DNA of 34,662 bases, from positions 1-34,662 of the forward strand of contig NZ_CAMDRA010000019.1 of the NCBI RefSeq assembly GCF_945906275.1, read 5' to 3'. The notes below the pieces were generated by a model. That model was given only the letters and a program-made list of their open reading frames with translations, was not told the DNA's origin and did not search any database. Of the stretch, positions 7,534 through 15,621 are shown piece after piece. The DNA is from Dongia mobilis (GTDB taxonomy: Bacteria; Pseudomonadota; Alphaproteobacteria; Dongiales; Dongiaceae). A program made the translations under genes and the position numbers. The stretch's first letter is position 1. Each line of letters begins with the position of its first letter.

Positions 7534-8946
7534 TTATGCCGCCTCGCCGGTGAGGGCGCTGCGCGGCCAAATCACTTTGACTTCGGCGCCGCCGAAATCA
7601 TTGTTGCTGAACTGGACGGTCCCGCCCGACCGTTCCAGCAGATTCTGGGCGATAAAGATGCCCAGCCCCATATGATCCCCTTCGCGCCGCTTAGTGGCCC
7701 GGCGCGCATTCTGGCGGCCGCTGGACGATACGCCGCCGCGCCCCACCAGTTTGCCACCATACCGCCCCAGGGCGGCGGAGATATAGGGGTCCCCCAGCCG
7801 ATCGAGCAAATCCGGCGGAAAACCGACTCCGTCGTCGGTGATCGTGACGCTCAGCTCCTGCCGGGTCCAGGCGATGGCGACGCGGACCTCCTCCTTGGCG
7901 AACTCGATGGCATTTTGCAGCAGATTGCCCAATCCGTGCATGATTTCAGGCCGGCGGGGCATCACCGGCGGGTCCTGTTCACCCTCCCCGGGATGGGCCT
8001 CGATGCGCAGTGCGACCGATGGGCGCAGGAAGGGTTCGGCCGCCACTTCCACCAGAAGGGGGGCCGGCAGGACATGAAAATGGTCCTTGGAGGATTGTTC
8101 CGGCCTGGCCGCGATCTCGGCCAGGATGTGGCGGCAGCGGTCGGCCTGGCTCAGCAGCAGTTCGGCATCCGGCCGATAGGGCGAATCGGCCGGCAGGTCG
8201 CGGGTCAGCTCCTTGGCGATGAGCGAGATGGTACCCAAGGGCGAGCCCAGTTCATGGGCGGCGGCGGCGGCCAGCGCGCCTACTGAGGAAATGCGCTGCT
8301 CGCGGTCGAGGGCCGATTGCACCGCCATCAGCGCATCAGCGACCCGGCGCGATTCCTCGGCCACCTTGAACACGTAGACGGATATGAACACGGCCGCCAG
8401 GCCGAGAGCGATGGCGAGGCCGAACACGAAGACCGGCGGCAGGTCGAACTGCGCCATCGGCCAGGGCAGCGGCAGGTGGAAGAGGGCCAGGATGTTGATG
8501 CAGGTGATGGCCAGCGCCGTCAGGCTCAGCGTGCTGCGATAGCTGAGTGCCGCGGCCGAGACCGTGACCGGCGCCAGCAGCAGCAGCGAGAAGGGATTAT
8601 GGAGTCCGCCGGTCAATGCCAGCAGCGCCGTCAGCTGCACCATGTCGAAGGCGAAATAGAGCGCCGATTGCCGGTCGCTGAGGCGGGCACTCGATTTGTG
8701 GCGCAGCTGCGGCACCAGGGTCGCCACCGCCAGCGCCGCCACCACCAGGATCGCGGGGCCGAGCGGGATCGGATAGCCCAGCACCAGATCGACGAACAGC
8801 AGGGAAGCGGCCTGGCCAACCACCGCCACCCAGCGGATGGCGAGCAACGTGCGCAGGCGCACGCGGCCGCGTTGCGGCCGGCGCCGGGCGTCGAATTGGC
8901 CCCCTTCCGGGGGCATCGGCAGCGATGGGGTAATAACCTCACTCAT
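7534..8946 (-). CDS. regB: RegB/PrrB/ActS-type redox sensor histidine kinase
   Basis: Membrane sensor kinase, 470 residues from ATG 8946. About six hydrophobic helices lie between residues 33 and 195. The quinone-binding motif GGLHNPF is at 113-119. The H-box AAAAHELGSPLGTI holds the phosphorylated His231. The redox cysteine is conserved as Cys271 in QADRCRHIL. The ATP-binding region shows NLLQNAIEFA, DDGVGFP and MGLGIFIAQ. A basic, glycine- and serine-rich insert of about 30 residues lies between PYISAA and the last glycine box, longer than I expect for the family. It heads the regB-regA-Nudix operon and is divergent from an ABC exporter. Confidence 0.95.
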   Translation of the reverse strand: MSEVITPSLPMPPEGGQFDARRRPQRGRVRLRTLLAIRWVAVVGQAASLLFVDLVLGYPIPLGPAILVVAALAVATLVPQLRHKSSARLSDRQSALYFAFDMVQLTALLALTGGLHNPFSLLLLAPVTVSAAALSYRSTLSLTALAITCINILALFHLPLPWPMAQFDLPPVFVFGLAIALGLAAVFISVYVFKVAEESRRVADALMAVQSALDREQRISSVGALAAAAAHELGSPLGTISLIAKELTRDLPADSPYRPDAELLLSQADRCRHILAEIAARPEQSSKDHFHVLPAPLLVEVAAEPFLRPSVALRIEAHPGEGEQDPPVMPRRPEIMHGLGNLLQNAIEFAKEEVRVAIAWTRQELSVTITDDGVGFPPDLLDRLGDPYISAALGRYGGKLVGRGGVSSSGRQNARRATKRREGDHMGLGIFIAQNLLERSGGTVQFSNNDFGGAEVKVIWPRSALTGEAA

Positions 8947-9070
8947 GGCGGGGCATAAAGGGCATTTCCGGGCCAATTTGCAACCGGTCTATTTTACACA
9001 AGACCGGTGAATCGGCTATCAAGGGCTGCCACCGACTCCCCCCGACCGACCGACCGAGCAATCTCCCCCC
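8947..9070. promoter_or_regulatory. Divergent regB / ABC exporter promoter region with a perfect dyad
   Basis: ACCGGTC at 8983-8989 and GACCGGT at 9002-9008 form a perfect seven-base inverted repeat with a 12-base AT-rich centre (TATTTTACACAA). The centre is the only AT-rich part of this region. A TTGCAA at 8979-8984 and, on the minus strand, TTGTGT over the centre are possible -35 elements. The arrangement suggests an operator or overlapping promoters. It does not match the FNR box or the known RegA consensus. Confidence 0.4.
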
Positions 9071-9844
9071 ATGAATGCCGCCCCGACAATCGTCCGCGTC
9101 GAACAGCTGGAAAAGCATTTCGGCACGGTGAAGGCCGTCGATGGGGTGAGTTTCACCGTGGAAGCCGGCCGCACGGTGGCGCTGCTGGGCGGCAACGGGG
9201 CCGGCAAGACCACCACCATCTCGATGCTGCTGGGCTTGCTGGTGCCGAGCGCCGGCCGCATTTCGCTGTTCGATCACGACATCGCCCGGCACCGCTACAA
9301 GGTGCTGGGGCGGATGAACTTCTCCTCGCCCTATGTCGACCTGCCGCACCGCTTGTCGGCGCGCGAGAACCTCATCATCTTCGCCAAGCTCTACGGCATC
9401 AAGGATGTGGCTGGCCGCATCAAGGAGATGGCCAAGGTGCTCGATCTCGACGGGCTGCTCGACCGGCGCACGGGCTCCCTCTCCGCCGGGCAGAAGACGC
9501 GCGTGGCCTTGGCGAAGGCGCTCCTCAACCGGCCGGAACTGCTGCTGCTGGATGAACCCACGGCTTCCCTCGATCCCGATACCGCCGATTGGGTGCGCCG
9601 CTATCTCCAAAACTACCAGCGCGACCAGGGGGCGGCGATCCTCCTGGCGTCCCACAATATGGGCGAGGTCGAGCGCCTGGCTGACGAGGTGCTGATCCTG
9701 CGCAAGGGCCGCATCGTCGACAAGGGCACGCCGGACGATCTCATCTACCGCTTCGGCCGCCAGACTCTCGAAGAAGTGTTCCTCGACATCGCCCGCGACC
9801 GGCGCGTCGGCGATGCGGCGGGTTCGACCGGGACCGTGCCATGA
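9071..9844 (+). CDS. ABC transporter ATP-binding protein (ABC-2 exporter type)
   Basis: Cytosolic ATPase subunit of 257 residues. Walker A is LLGGNGAGKTT, where the usual proline before Asn is replaced by glycine. The signature is LSAGQKTRVALAKAL, and Walker B is LLLLDEPTASLD followed by the switch histidine in LASHNMGEVE. The sequence is of the NodI/CcmA-like DrrA branch (COG1131), which works with ABC-2 permeases in export. The substrate is unknown. Its stop overlaps the permease start as ATGA, so the two subunits are made together. Confidence 0.92.
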   Translation: MNAAPTIVRVEQLEKHFGTVKAVDGVSFTVEAGRTVALLGGNGAGKTTTISMLLGLLVPSAGRISLFDHDIARHRYKVLGRMNFSSPYVDLPHRLSARENLIIFAKLYGIKDVAGRIKEMAKVLDLDGLLDRRTGSLSAGQKTRVALAKALLNRPELLLLDEPTASLDPDTADWVRRYLQNYQRDQGAAILLASHNMGEVERLADEVLILRKGRIVDKGTPDDLIYRFGRQTLEEVFLDIARDRRVGDAAGSTGTVP

Positions 9845-10641
9845 CGAGCTTCTCCTTCAACCGTGTCGGCGCCATCTGCCAGCGGCATTTTTATGTGCTG
9901 CGGCGCTCCTGGCCGCGCCTGGTCGAGATGGCCTATTGGCCGACCATGCAGATGGTGATCTGGGGCTTCCTCTCCCAGTTCCTCGCCAGCAACAGCTCCT
10001 ATATCGCCGGCGCCTTCGGCGTGCTCATCTCCGGCGTCATGCTGTGGGACGTGCTGTTCCGCGGCCAGCTCGGCTTCTCGCTCTCCTTCATCGAGGAGCT
10101 GTGGTCGCGCAATCTCGCCAATCTCTATTGCTCGCCCTTGACGCCGCTCGAACATATCGTGGCGCTGGTCGCCATGTCCTTCGTGCGCGCCGTGATCGGC
10201 GTCGTGCCGGCGATGCTGCTCGCCATCCCGTTCTACGATTTCTCGATCTTCACTTTGGGCGTGCCGCTGCTCGCCTTCTTCTTCAACCTGCTGTTCATGG
10301 GCTGCGCGCTGGGTCTCATGGTCACCGCCATGATCCTGCGCTACGGCCTTGCCGCCGAGAACATGGCCTGGTTCCTGGTCTTCTTCCTCGCCCCCTTTTC
10401 CTGCGCCTATTACCCGATGACCTCGCTGCCCGGCTGGGCGCAGGTCTTTGCGCTGGCGCTGCCTTCGACCCATGTCTTCGAAGGCATGCGCGCGGTGCTC
10501 TTCCACGGCACTTTCCTGTGGCATCATTTTTTCCTGGCGACGGGGCTCAACGCTTTCCTCTGCCTCATCGGCATCGGCGCCTATCTCGTCAGCTTTGCGC
10601 GGGCGCGCAGGATGGGCCTGCTGCTGCAGGTTGGGGAATAG
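9841..10641 (+). CDS. ABC-2 type transporter permease
   Basis: Membrane subunit of 266 residues with about six helices. The sequence includes the ABC-2 features YWPTMQMVIWGFLSQFL near the first helix, the amphipathic LYCSPLTPLEHIV, and the late FSCAYYPMTSLPGWAQ-type loop with ALPSTHVFEGMR typical of the family. It pairs with the ATPase directly upstream through a four-base overlap. Its last 53 bases overlap the 3' end of the histidine kinase on the other strand. It probably exports a small molecule, lipid or glycan, but none can be named. Confidence 0.9.
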   Translation: MTSFSFNRVGAICQRHFYVLRRSWPRLVEMAYWPTMQMVIWGFLSQFLASNSSYIAGAFGVLISGVMLWDVLFRGQLGFSLSFIEELWSRNLANLYCSPLTPLEHIVALVAMSFVRAVIGVVPAMLLAIPFYDFSIFTLGVPLLAFFFNLLFMGCALGLMVTAMILRYGLAAENMAWFLVFFLAPFSCAYYPMTSLPGWAQVFALALPSTHVFEGMRAVLFHGTFLWHHFFLATGLNAFLCLIGIGAYLVSFARARRMGLLLQVGE

Positions 10642-11884
10642 CTGCGGCCATCATCGATTGCGGCGGCAGGGTCATGATGGCGACCGTGCCGTGGCCCAGG
10701 CGCGAACTCAGCCGCAATGCGCCACCATGCAGCGCCATGATCTGGCGCGACAGCGGCAACCCCAATCCGGTGCCGTCATTCTTGCGGTTGAGATGGTTCT
10801 CGACCTGCACGAAGGGTTCAAACACGCGGTCGATATCTTCCGCCTTGATGCCGATGCCGCGATCCTCGATCTCGATCACCGGGGAGCCGGCAAGGTCGCA
10901 ATGCGCGCGCAAGGTCACCACCGCCTCGTTGGGCGAGAATTTGATGGCGTTGGAGAGCAGGTTGATCACCACCTGACGCAGCCGCCGCTCGTCGGCCAGC
11001 ACCGAGATGGGCGCCGTGGGGGCAAGCTCCAGATGCACATTGCGCGAAGCGGCCTGGCCACGTGTCACCCCCAGGGCCGATTGCAGCATCTCATCCAGCT
11101 GGAACGTGACGGCGTTGAGCGTCAGTGCGCCTGCCTCCAGCTTCGAATAATCGAGAATGTCGTTGATGAGGCCCAGCAGATGCTGGCCGCTCTGGCGGAT
11201 ATCGCCGATATAGTCGGGCAATTGCGGCGCATCGCGCCCGGCCCCCGGCAGGCCCAGCAGCAATTCCGAAAAGCCGATGATGGCGTTCAAAGGCGTGCGC
11301 AGTTCATGGCTCATGGTGGCGAGGAACTTCGCGCGCGAGCTTGCGGCGAATTCGGCGGCGTGGCGCGCCTCGTCCAATTGCTCCAGACGGCGCTGCGCCT
11401 GTTCGACGGTCAGCTCCAGCAGTTTCGCCATGGTGCCGATGCCGCTGAAGCGCCCGCCGCGCGTCACCAGGAAGCCGGACTGGATCGCGTCGGGATGGCT
11501 GGCCGTAATGAGCCGCTTGATCTCGTCGAGCGGCGTCTCTTCATCCACCACCAGCGGCTGCCGGTTCATCAGCGCCTGGATCGAGCGTTTGAAATAGACG
11601 TCGAACCACAGGGGCTGCGCGAAGACCGACAGCAGCCGGTCGCGCTCGACCGCGCCATAGACGACACCCTCGGCATCGGTCACGGCGAGGAGCGGCAAGG
11701 CGGTGTTGCTGCGGAACAGCTCCAGCACCCTGGCGCCGGTCGTTTCCGGCCCGATCGCGGGCGCGTCCGACGCCAGATGCTGCGCCGTCAACGTGAAGGC
11801 CTGCACCTTCAACGGCTGGTCCGTTGCCGCGATCTCCGCCGGGCGCAGCTCGGCTTCGCTCCGTTCCTGCGGCTCCGGCTTCAT
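10589..11884 (-). CDS. CBS-like domain sensor histidine kinase (soluble)
   Basis: A 431-residue kinase without transmembrane helices. The N-terminal part (about 38-160) reads as a tandem CBS pair, with AVTDAEGVVYGAVERDRLL and the second repeat FLVTRGGRFSGIGTMAKLL. The HisKA domain carries His193 in MSHELRTPLNAIIGFSELL. The ATPase domain shows the N-box LLSNAIKFS, DRGIGI and GTGLGLPLS. CBS pairs usually bind adenosine nucleotides, so this may be a cytosolic energy or nucleotide sensor. ATG 11884 is preferred because AAGG lies five bases upstream. ATG 11905 is possible but lacks a binding site. No response regulator lies beside it. It overlaps the ABC permease end by 53 bases. Confidence 0.85.
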   Translation of the reverse strand: MKPEPQERSEAELRPAEIAATDQPLKVQAFTLTAQHLASDAPAIGPETTGARVLELFRSNTALPLLAVTDAEGVVYGAVERDRLLSVFAQPLWFDVYFKRSIQALMNRQPLVVDEETPLDEIKRLITASHPDAIQSGFLVTRGGRFSGIGTMAKLLELTVEQAQRRLEQLDEARHAAEFAASSRAKFLATMSHELRTPLNAIIGFSELLLGLPGAGRDAPQLPDYIGDIRQSGQHLLGLINDILDYSKLEAGALTLNAVTFQLDEMLQSALGVTRGQAASRNVHLELAPTAPISVLADERRLRQVVINLLSNAIKFSPNEAVVTLRAHCDLAGSPVIEIEDRGIGIKAEDIDRVFEPFVQVENHLNRKNDGTGLGLPLSRQIMALHGGALRLSSRLGHGTVAIMTLPPQSMMAAAIPQPAAAGPSCAPAQS

Positions 11885-11992
11885 ATCCACCTTCGTCTGC
11901 AACATGGGGAGATATGTGCCACACCATGTGTGACAGTGGGATGACAGGCTGGGGATAGAATCACATTGGAGAGTGCGGTCGGCGGGATTCCG

Positions 11993-12283
11993 TCAATCGC
12001 AGCAGGCGTTTTTAGCCGCTGGATCGCCGAGCGCCTCCGCGACCGACGCATGTAGCTGCGGTTCCGTTGTCGCTTGCTTCGGCACCAGGTCAAGCGGCCC
12101 CGCGCTGCCGGCACCCTCGAACTGCCCATCGCGCCGCCAATGGCAGGGGCCCACCATCGGCACGATGCCACTGATGCGCCCGGTTTCCGCGTCGACCGAG
12201 GTCACGGTCACATCCCGCCGGTCGCGCGTGCGAAGGCTCACGCCAGCCTGGGCGAGCGCCGCGATGTCGCGGGGGTCACCCAT
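11993..12283 (-). CDS. Small conserved-looking protein of unknown function, coupled to ycaQ-like gene
   Basis: A 96-residue protein I do not recognise. It starts MGDPRDIAALAQAGVSLRTR, continues with a beta-rich stretch including VTSVDAETGRISGIVPMVGPCHW, and ends in NACCD with two adjacent cysteines. Its ATG lies inside the end of the YcaQ-family gene: the two share eight bases (ATGGGTGA), a typical sign of translational coupling. The codon use is like that of its neighbours, and no other frame in the region looks better. I think it is a real gene but cannot assign a role. Confidence 0.65.
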   Translation of the reverse strand: MGDPRDIAALAQAGVSLRTRDRRDVTVTSVDAETGRISGIVPMVGPCHWRRDGQFEGAGSAGPLDLVPKQATTEPQLHASVAEALGDPAAKNACCD

Positions 12284-13457
12284 CGATCATCCCCACCAGC
12301 CCGGTCCGCAGCGCCTTGGGGATGCCGCGATTGCCGGTGACCTTGCTGCACCCGGCGATGCGCGCAAAGCGATGCACCGCCGCGCGCAACGCGTCGACCG
12401 GCACCGGCGCATGGAGATCGAGCCCGGTGATGCGCCACTCCTCGCCTTCGCGTTTGCCGTCGATGAGCCCCACCGCCTTGTCGCGGTAGAGGAGGGGCAT
12501 GGCGAAATAAAAGCGCCGCTCGGCTTCCGGCGTATAGGCCTCGAACTTGTAGGTGAAGCCGAAGAGTTCCGTAAAGCGCCGGCGGCTGAACATGAGATTG
12601 TCGAGCGGCGGCACCAGGCGCACGGTCTCGTCCTGCGGCTGGAAGCTCGTCTTGAAATGATCGAGATCGGATTTCAGCGCCAGGAAGCGGTGATGCGTGT
12701 CGCCTTCCAGCGCCTCGATCCAGTCGATCAACTGGTGATCAAGCGCCACCTCGATCAATTTGCGCGCGACCGGCAGGCCGCCGCCGCGCCAGCTGCCCAC
12801 ATGATGCGAGACGCGTTCAGCCAGTTGCTGCGGTGTCGCCAGCTTGAGGACCGAGAGCGCCGAATGCACGAAGAACTCCTTGTGCCGCTTGGCATAATCC
12901 GCCATCGGAATCATCAGTTCCGGCGCCACGCGCTCCGTGAGATCGAACAGGCGGTGGAAGTTCTTCGACCGCCCGCTGATCTGCACCTGTCCCGTATGAT
13001 AGAGATATTCCAGCGCCCTTGTGGTCGCCTTGATGGTGTTGAAGCCGCCGATGACCCGCTCGGAGTCGAGGTCGGCCGGCGAGACCGGGCCGTTCGCCGC
13101 GATATGCTGCTTCACCTTGCGCATCATCGGGCGCATTTCCTTCAGGCGCTCCTGGTTGACCGCCTTGCCGAAGTCTTTGAGGAAAAACGGCACCCAATCG
13201 CGCCTGGTCGCAAACAGCGGATAATGCGTCTCCAGCATCAACCGGTCGCGGTAATAGACATCGTAAAGCTGCGCGATGGGCGCATCGGTGCGCGCCGCCC
13301 AGGCGATCTCGTGATTGCGCAGGCCCGTCGAGCGGATGCTGTCGATCTGCATCATGCCGAGGCCGACAGCGCGTTTCGCGGCCTCAGCTTCCGGCCAGAA
13401 AGCCCCGCGCAGACCCAACCGATCAAGCAGAAACGCGCGGGCGAGATCCTGGGACAT
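12276..13457 (-). CDS. YcaQ/AlkZ-family winged-helix DNA glycosylase-like protein
   Basis: A 393-residue protein of the HTH_42 family, whose studied members (E. coli YcaQ, Streptomyces AlkZ) unhook interstrand DNA crosslinks or remove bulky alkylated bases. The family landmarks are present: LGMMQIDSIRSTGLRNHEI near the start, where the catalytic QxD motif falls at Gln37 and Asp39; the YPLFATRRDWVPFF segment; and the late FGFTYKFEAYTP and FYFAMPLLYRDKAVG strands. The ATG at 13457 is used. The small unknown gene follows with an eight-base overlap. Activity on a given lesion is inferred from the family only. Confidence 0.88.
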   Translation of the reverse strand: MSQDLARAFLLDRLGLRGAFWPEAEAAKRAVGLGMMQIDSIRSTGLRNHEIAWAARTDAPIAQLYDVYYRDRLMLETHYPLFATRRDWVPFFLKDFGKAVNQERLKEMRPMMRKVKQHIAANGPVSPADLDSERVIGGFNTIKATTRALEYLYHTGQVQISGRSKNFHRLFDLTERVAPELMIPMADYAKRHKEFFVHSALSVLKLATPQQLAERVSHHVGSWRGGGLPVARKLIEVALDHQLIDWIEALEGDTHHRFLALKSDLDHFKTSFQPQDETVRLVPPLDNLMFSRRRFTELFGFTYKFEAYTPEAERRFYFAMPLLYRDKAVGLIDGKREGEEWRITGLDLHAPVPVDALRAAVHRFARIAGCSKVTGNRGIPKALRTGLVGMIDG

Positions 13458-13481
13458 GTTGGCGCGCTATCCTCCAAAAAA

Positions 13482-13572
13482 CGTCATGCCCGGGCTTGAC
13501 CCGGGCATCAGCAAGCAACCGAAGGACAGAGCCCAGTCGAACCTGATCCCCGGGTCAAGCCCGGGGATGACG
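13482..13572. repeat. Inverted pair of 28-base palindromic repeats (REP/BIME-like)
   Basis: Units lie at 13482-13509 and 13545-13572 in opposite orientation. Each is itself a hairpin of the form CCCGGGcttgaCCCGGG. In the first unit, the outer C-G pair is replaced by G-C on both arms relative to the second unit, a compensatory change that keeps the stem. The same repeat occurs at 32895-32978. It lies between the upstream end of ycaQ-like and the 3' end of cobT. Confidence 0.85.
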
Positions 13573-13601
13573 AAGCCCGGGGGATGACGAATTGGCGTGA
13601 C

Positions 13602-14627
13602 CTACCCCTTATCGCTCACCCCGGCTTCGGCGAAGGTCGCCATGCCGCTGTGGCAGAGGGCCGCCGCGCGCAGAATCGGGATGCACAAGGCAGCGCCGGA
13701 ACCCTCGCCCAGTCGCATGCCGAAATCAAGCAGCGGCTTTTTGGCAATTTTCTCCAACAATTTCCGGTGCCCCGGTTCGGCCGAGCAATGCGAGACGACG
13801 CAATGATCGAGGGCGTGCGGATCAAGCTTCAACAGCACCGCGGCAGCAACCGTGCTGGCAAATCCATCGAGCAGCACGGGGACGCGGGCCACGCGCGCGG
13901 CGATGACGGCGCCGGTGATGGCTGCCAGCTCATGACCGCCGAGGCAGGCCATGATCGCGAACGGGTCGTCGAAGCTCGCCCGGTGCCTGGCCAAGCCCAG
14001 ATCGATCACCTCCGCCTTGCGGGAAAGCTGGGCACCCTGGACACCGGTGCCGGGCCCGGCCCAATCCGTGCCGGTGCCGCCGAAGAGCGCTGCCGCCAGG
14101 GCGGCGGCGGCTGTGGTGTTGGCAATGCCCATCTCACCCAGGCACAGGAGATCGATGCCCGGCTCCACCGCCATCATGCCATAGGCCATGGCGCGGGCGG
14201 CATCGACTTCGCCCAGGGCCGGTTCTTGCGTGAAATCCCGGGTCGGCTGATCGAGCGACATTTCATAGACGCGGAGATCCGCATCGGCGTTCTTGCACAG
14301 CTGGTTCACCGCGGCGCCGCCATGGGTGAAGTTCAAGACCATCTGCCGCGTCACCTCCGCCGGAAAGGCCGAGACGCCCAGCGCCGCCACACCATGATTG
14401 CCGGCAAAGACCGCGACGCGCGGATGGTTGATCGCCGGCGGCGCCTTGCCCTGCCAGGTCGAGAGCCACAGCGCCAGTTCCTCGAGCCTTCCCAGGGCGC
14501 CGGCGGGCTTGGTCAACTGCCCCTCGCGTGCGCGCGTGGTCGTGGCGGCGTCACGATCCGGTCCCGGAAACTCCGCTACAATGCGCCGCATCTCGGCGAA
14601 ACTGGCAATCGACTTGTTGTCCAACAT
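13602..14627 (-). CDS. cobT: Nicotinate-nucleotide:dimethylbenzimidazole phosphoribosyltransferase
   Basis: Forms alpha-ribazole phosphate for the lower ligand of cobalamin from nicotinate mononucleotide and dimethylbenzimidazole, in the cytosol. Its length of 341 residues is typical. Family landmarks are LTKPAGALGRLEELA near residue 40, VFAGNHGVAALGVSAFP near 73, LLCLGEMGIANTTAAAAL in the middle and the catalytic Glu308 in MRLGEGSGAAL. It is divergent from cobS, with 137 bases between the starts. I saw no clear cobalamin riboswitch in that gap. Confidence 0.97.
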   Translation of the reverse strand: MLDNKSIASFAEMRRIVAEFPGPDRDAATTTRAREGQLTKPAGALGRLEELALWLSTWQGKAPPAINHPRVAVFAGNHGVAALGVSAFPAEVTRQMVLNFTHGGAAVNQLCKNADADLRVYEMSLDQPTRDFTQEPALGEVDAARAMAYGMMAVEPGIDLLCLGEMGIANTTAAAALAAALFGGTGTDWAGPGTGVQGAQLSRKAEVIDLGLARHRASFDDPFAIMACLGGHELAAITGAVIAARVARVPVLLDGFASTVAAAVLLKLDPHALDHCVVSHCSAEPGHRKLLEKIAKKPLLDFGMRLGEGSGAALCIPILRAAALCHSGMATFAEAGVSDKG

Positions 14628-14764
14628 CAGGCGCTACTCCAAAATCGGCGCCGTTCCGGGCCGATGCATGATCAAATTCAGCCCGTCCTATACCCCGGCC
14701 GCGCCACTTGTTACAACGTCACCCAGTCCAGACCAACTGAGCCCAGAGTGGAACCGAGCCAGCC
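14628..14764. promoter_or_regulatory. Divergent cobT / cobS promoter region
   Basis: These 137 bases must hold promoters for both cobT (-) and cobS (+). I see no B12 box or long conserved stem of a cobalamin riboswitch. Nothing else stands out. Confidence 0.4.
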
Positions 14765-15610
14765 ATGAGCGACGCCAACCAGTCACCGCCCCCGGACGAA
14801 CCGGCCGCCCCCGCTGGGGAAGCACCCGGTCCGGAAAAGCCCGCATCCATGCCCCCCACGTCGATGCCCTGGGCGAACTGGCTGCGCGATTTCTGGCTGG
14901 TGCTGGGCTTCTTCACGCGCCTGCCGGTGGTCTCGGTGACCGGGCATCTCGGTGAAGCCGCCCGGGCCTTTCCCCTAGCCGGGCTGGTGGTGGGTCTGAT
15001 CGGTGCCTTCGTCTATTTTGTGGCCATGGAGATCGGCCTCTCTGGCCTGCTCGCGGCATTGCTTGCCGTGGCCGCGACCGGGATCGTGACCGGCGCCCTC
15101 CACGAGGATGGCTGGGCCGATGTCTGCGATGCGCTGGGCGCCCGCGGCGGGGTGGAAAAGCGCCTCGAAATCCTGCGCGACAGCCGCCTTGGCTCCTTTG
15201 GTGGCCTCGCCCTCATCTTTGCGACCTCGATCAAGGTCGCGGCCATCGCCAATCTCGGCGCCCCGGAACTGGTGGCGGGCGCCCTGGTGGCCGCTCACAC
15301 GCTGGCGCGCGGTGTCCTGCCGCTGGTGATGAGCCGCATGACTCTGGCGCGCAGCAACGGCCTAGCCGCCGATGCCGGCCGCCCGACCCAATCCGCCGCC
15401 AACTGGTCGCTCATCATCGCCCTCCTCTTCGCCGTGCTGGCGGTGGCGCCGATCGCAGCCCTCGTGGCGCTGCTCGCGGCCCTTGCCGCCACCTGGCTGG
15501 TGGGGAAGCTCGCGCAGAAGAAATTCGGCGGCTATACCGGCGACGTGCTCGGCGCCGTCGAGCAGGTCGCGGAGATGGCGATCCTCATCAACCTCGTGAC
15601 GCTGACGTGA
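14765..15610 (+). CDS. cobS: Adenosylcobinamide-GDP ribazoletransferase (cobalamin synthase)
   Basis: Integral inner-membrane enzyme, 281 residues, that joins adenosylcobinamide-GDP to alpha-ribazole (phosphate). After a proline-rich hydrophilic extension of about 40 residues, the family start WLVLGFFTRLPV appears. The conserved acidic core follows: ALHEDGWADVCDALGARGG and the RLEILRDSRLGSFGGLAL stretch, then several hydrophobic helices. The extension is longer than in many homologues, and an in-frame ATG at about 14848 is a possible alternative start. It is followed after 11 bases by a phosphatase gene of the same pathway. Confidence 0.95.
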   Translation: MSDANQSPPPDEPAAPAGEAPGPEKPASMPPTSMPWANWLRDFWLVLGFFTRLPVVSVTGHLGEAARAFPLAGLVVGLIGAFVYFVAMEIGLSGLLAALLAVAATGIVTGALHEDGWADVCDALGARGGVEKRLEILRDSRLGSFGGLALIFATSIKVAAIANLGAPELVAGALVAAHTLARGVLPLVMSRMTLARSNGLAADAGRPTQSAANWSLIIALLFAVLAVAPIAALVALLAALAATWLVGKLAQKKFGGYTGDVLGAVEQVAEMAILINLVTLT

Positions 15611-15621
15611 AGTAGCTGTCG

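Noticed and set aside
10448-11944. A 498-codon plus-strand frame opposite the CBS kinase
   Set aside because: The kinase motifs on the minus strand are unmistakable. This frame shows no domain.
13482-13572. Possible CRISPR array from repeated units
   Set aside because: There are only two units in inverted orientation, each palindromic, without regular spacers. This is a REP/BIME-like element.
14628-14764. Possible cobalamin riboswitch before cobS or cobT
   Set aside because: No B12 box or conserved core could be seen by eye, and the gap is short for one.
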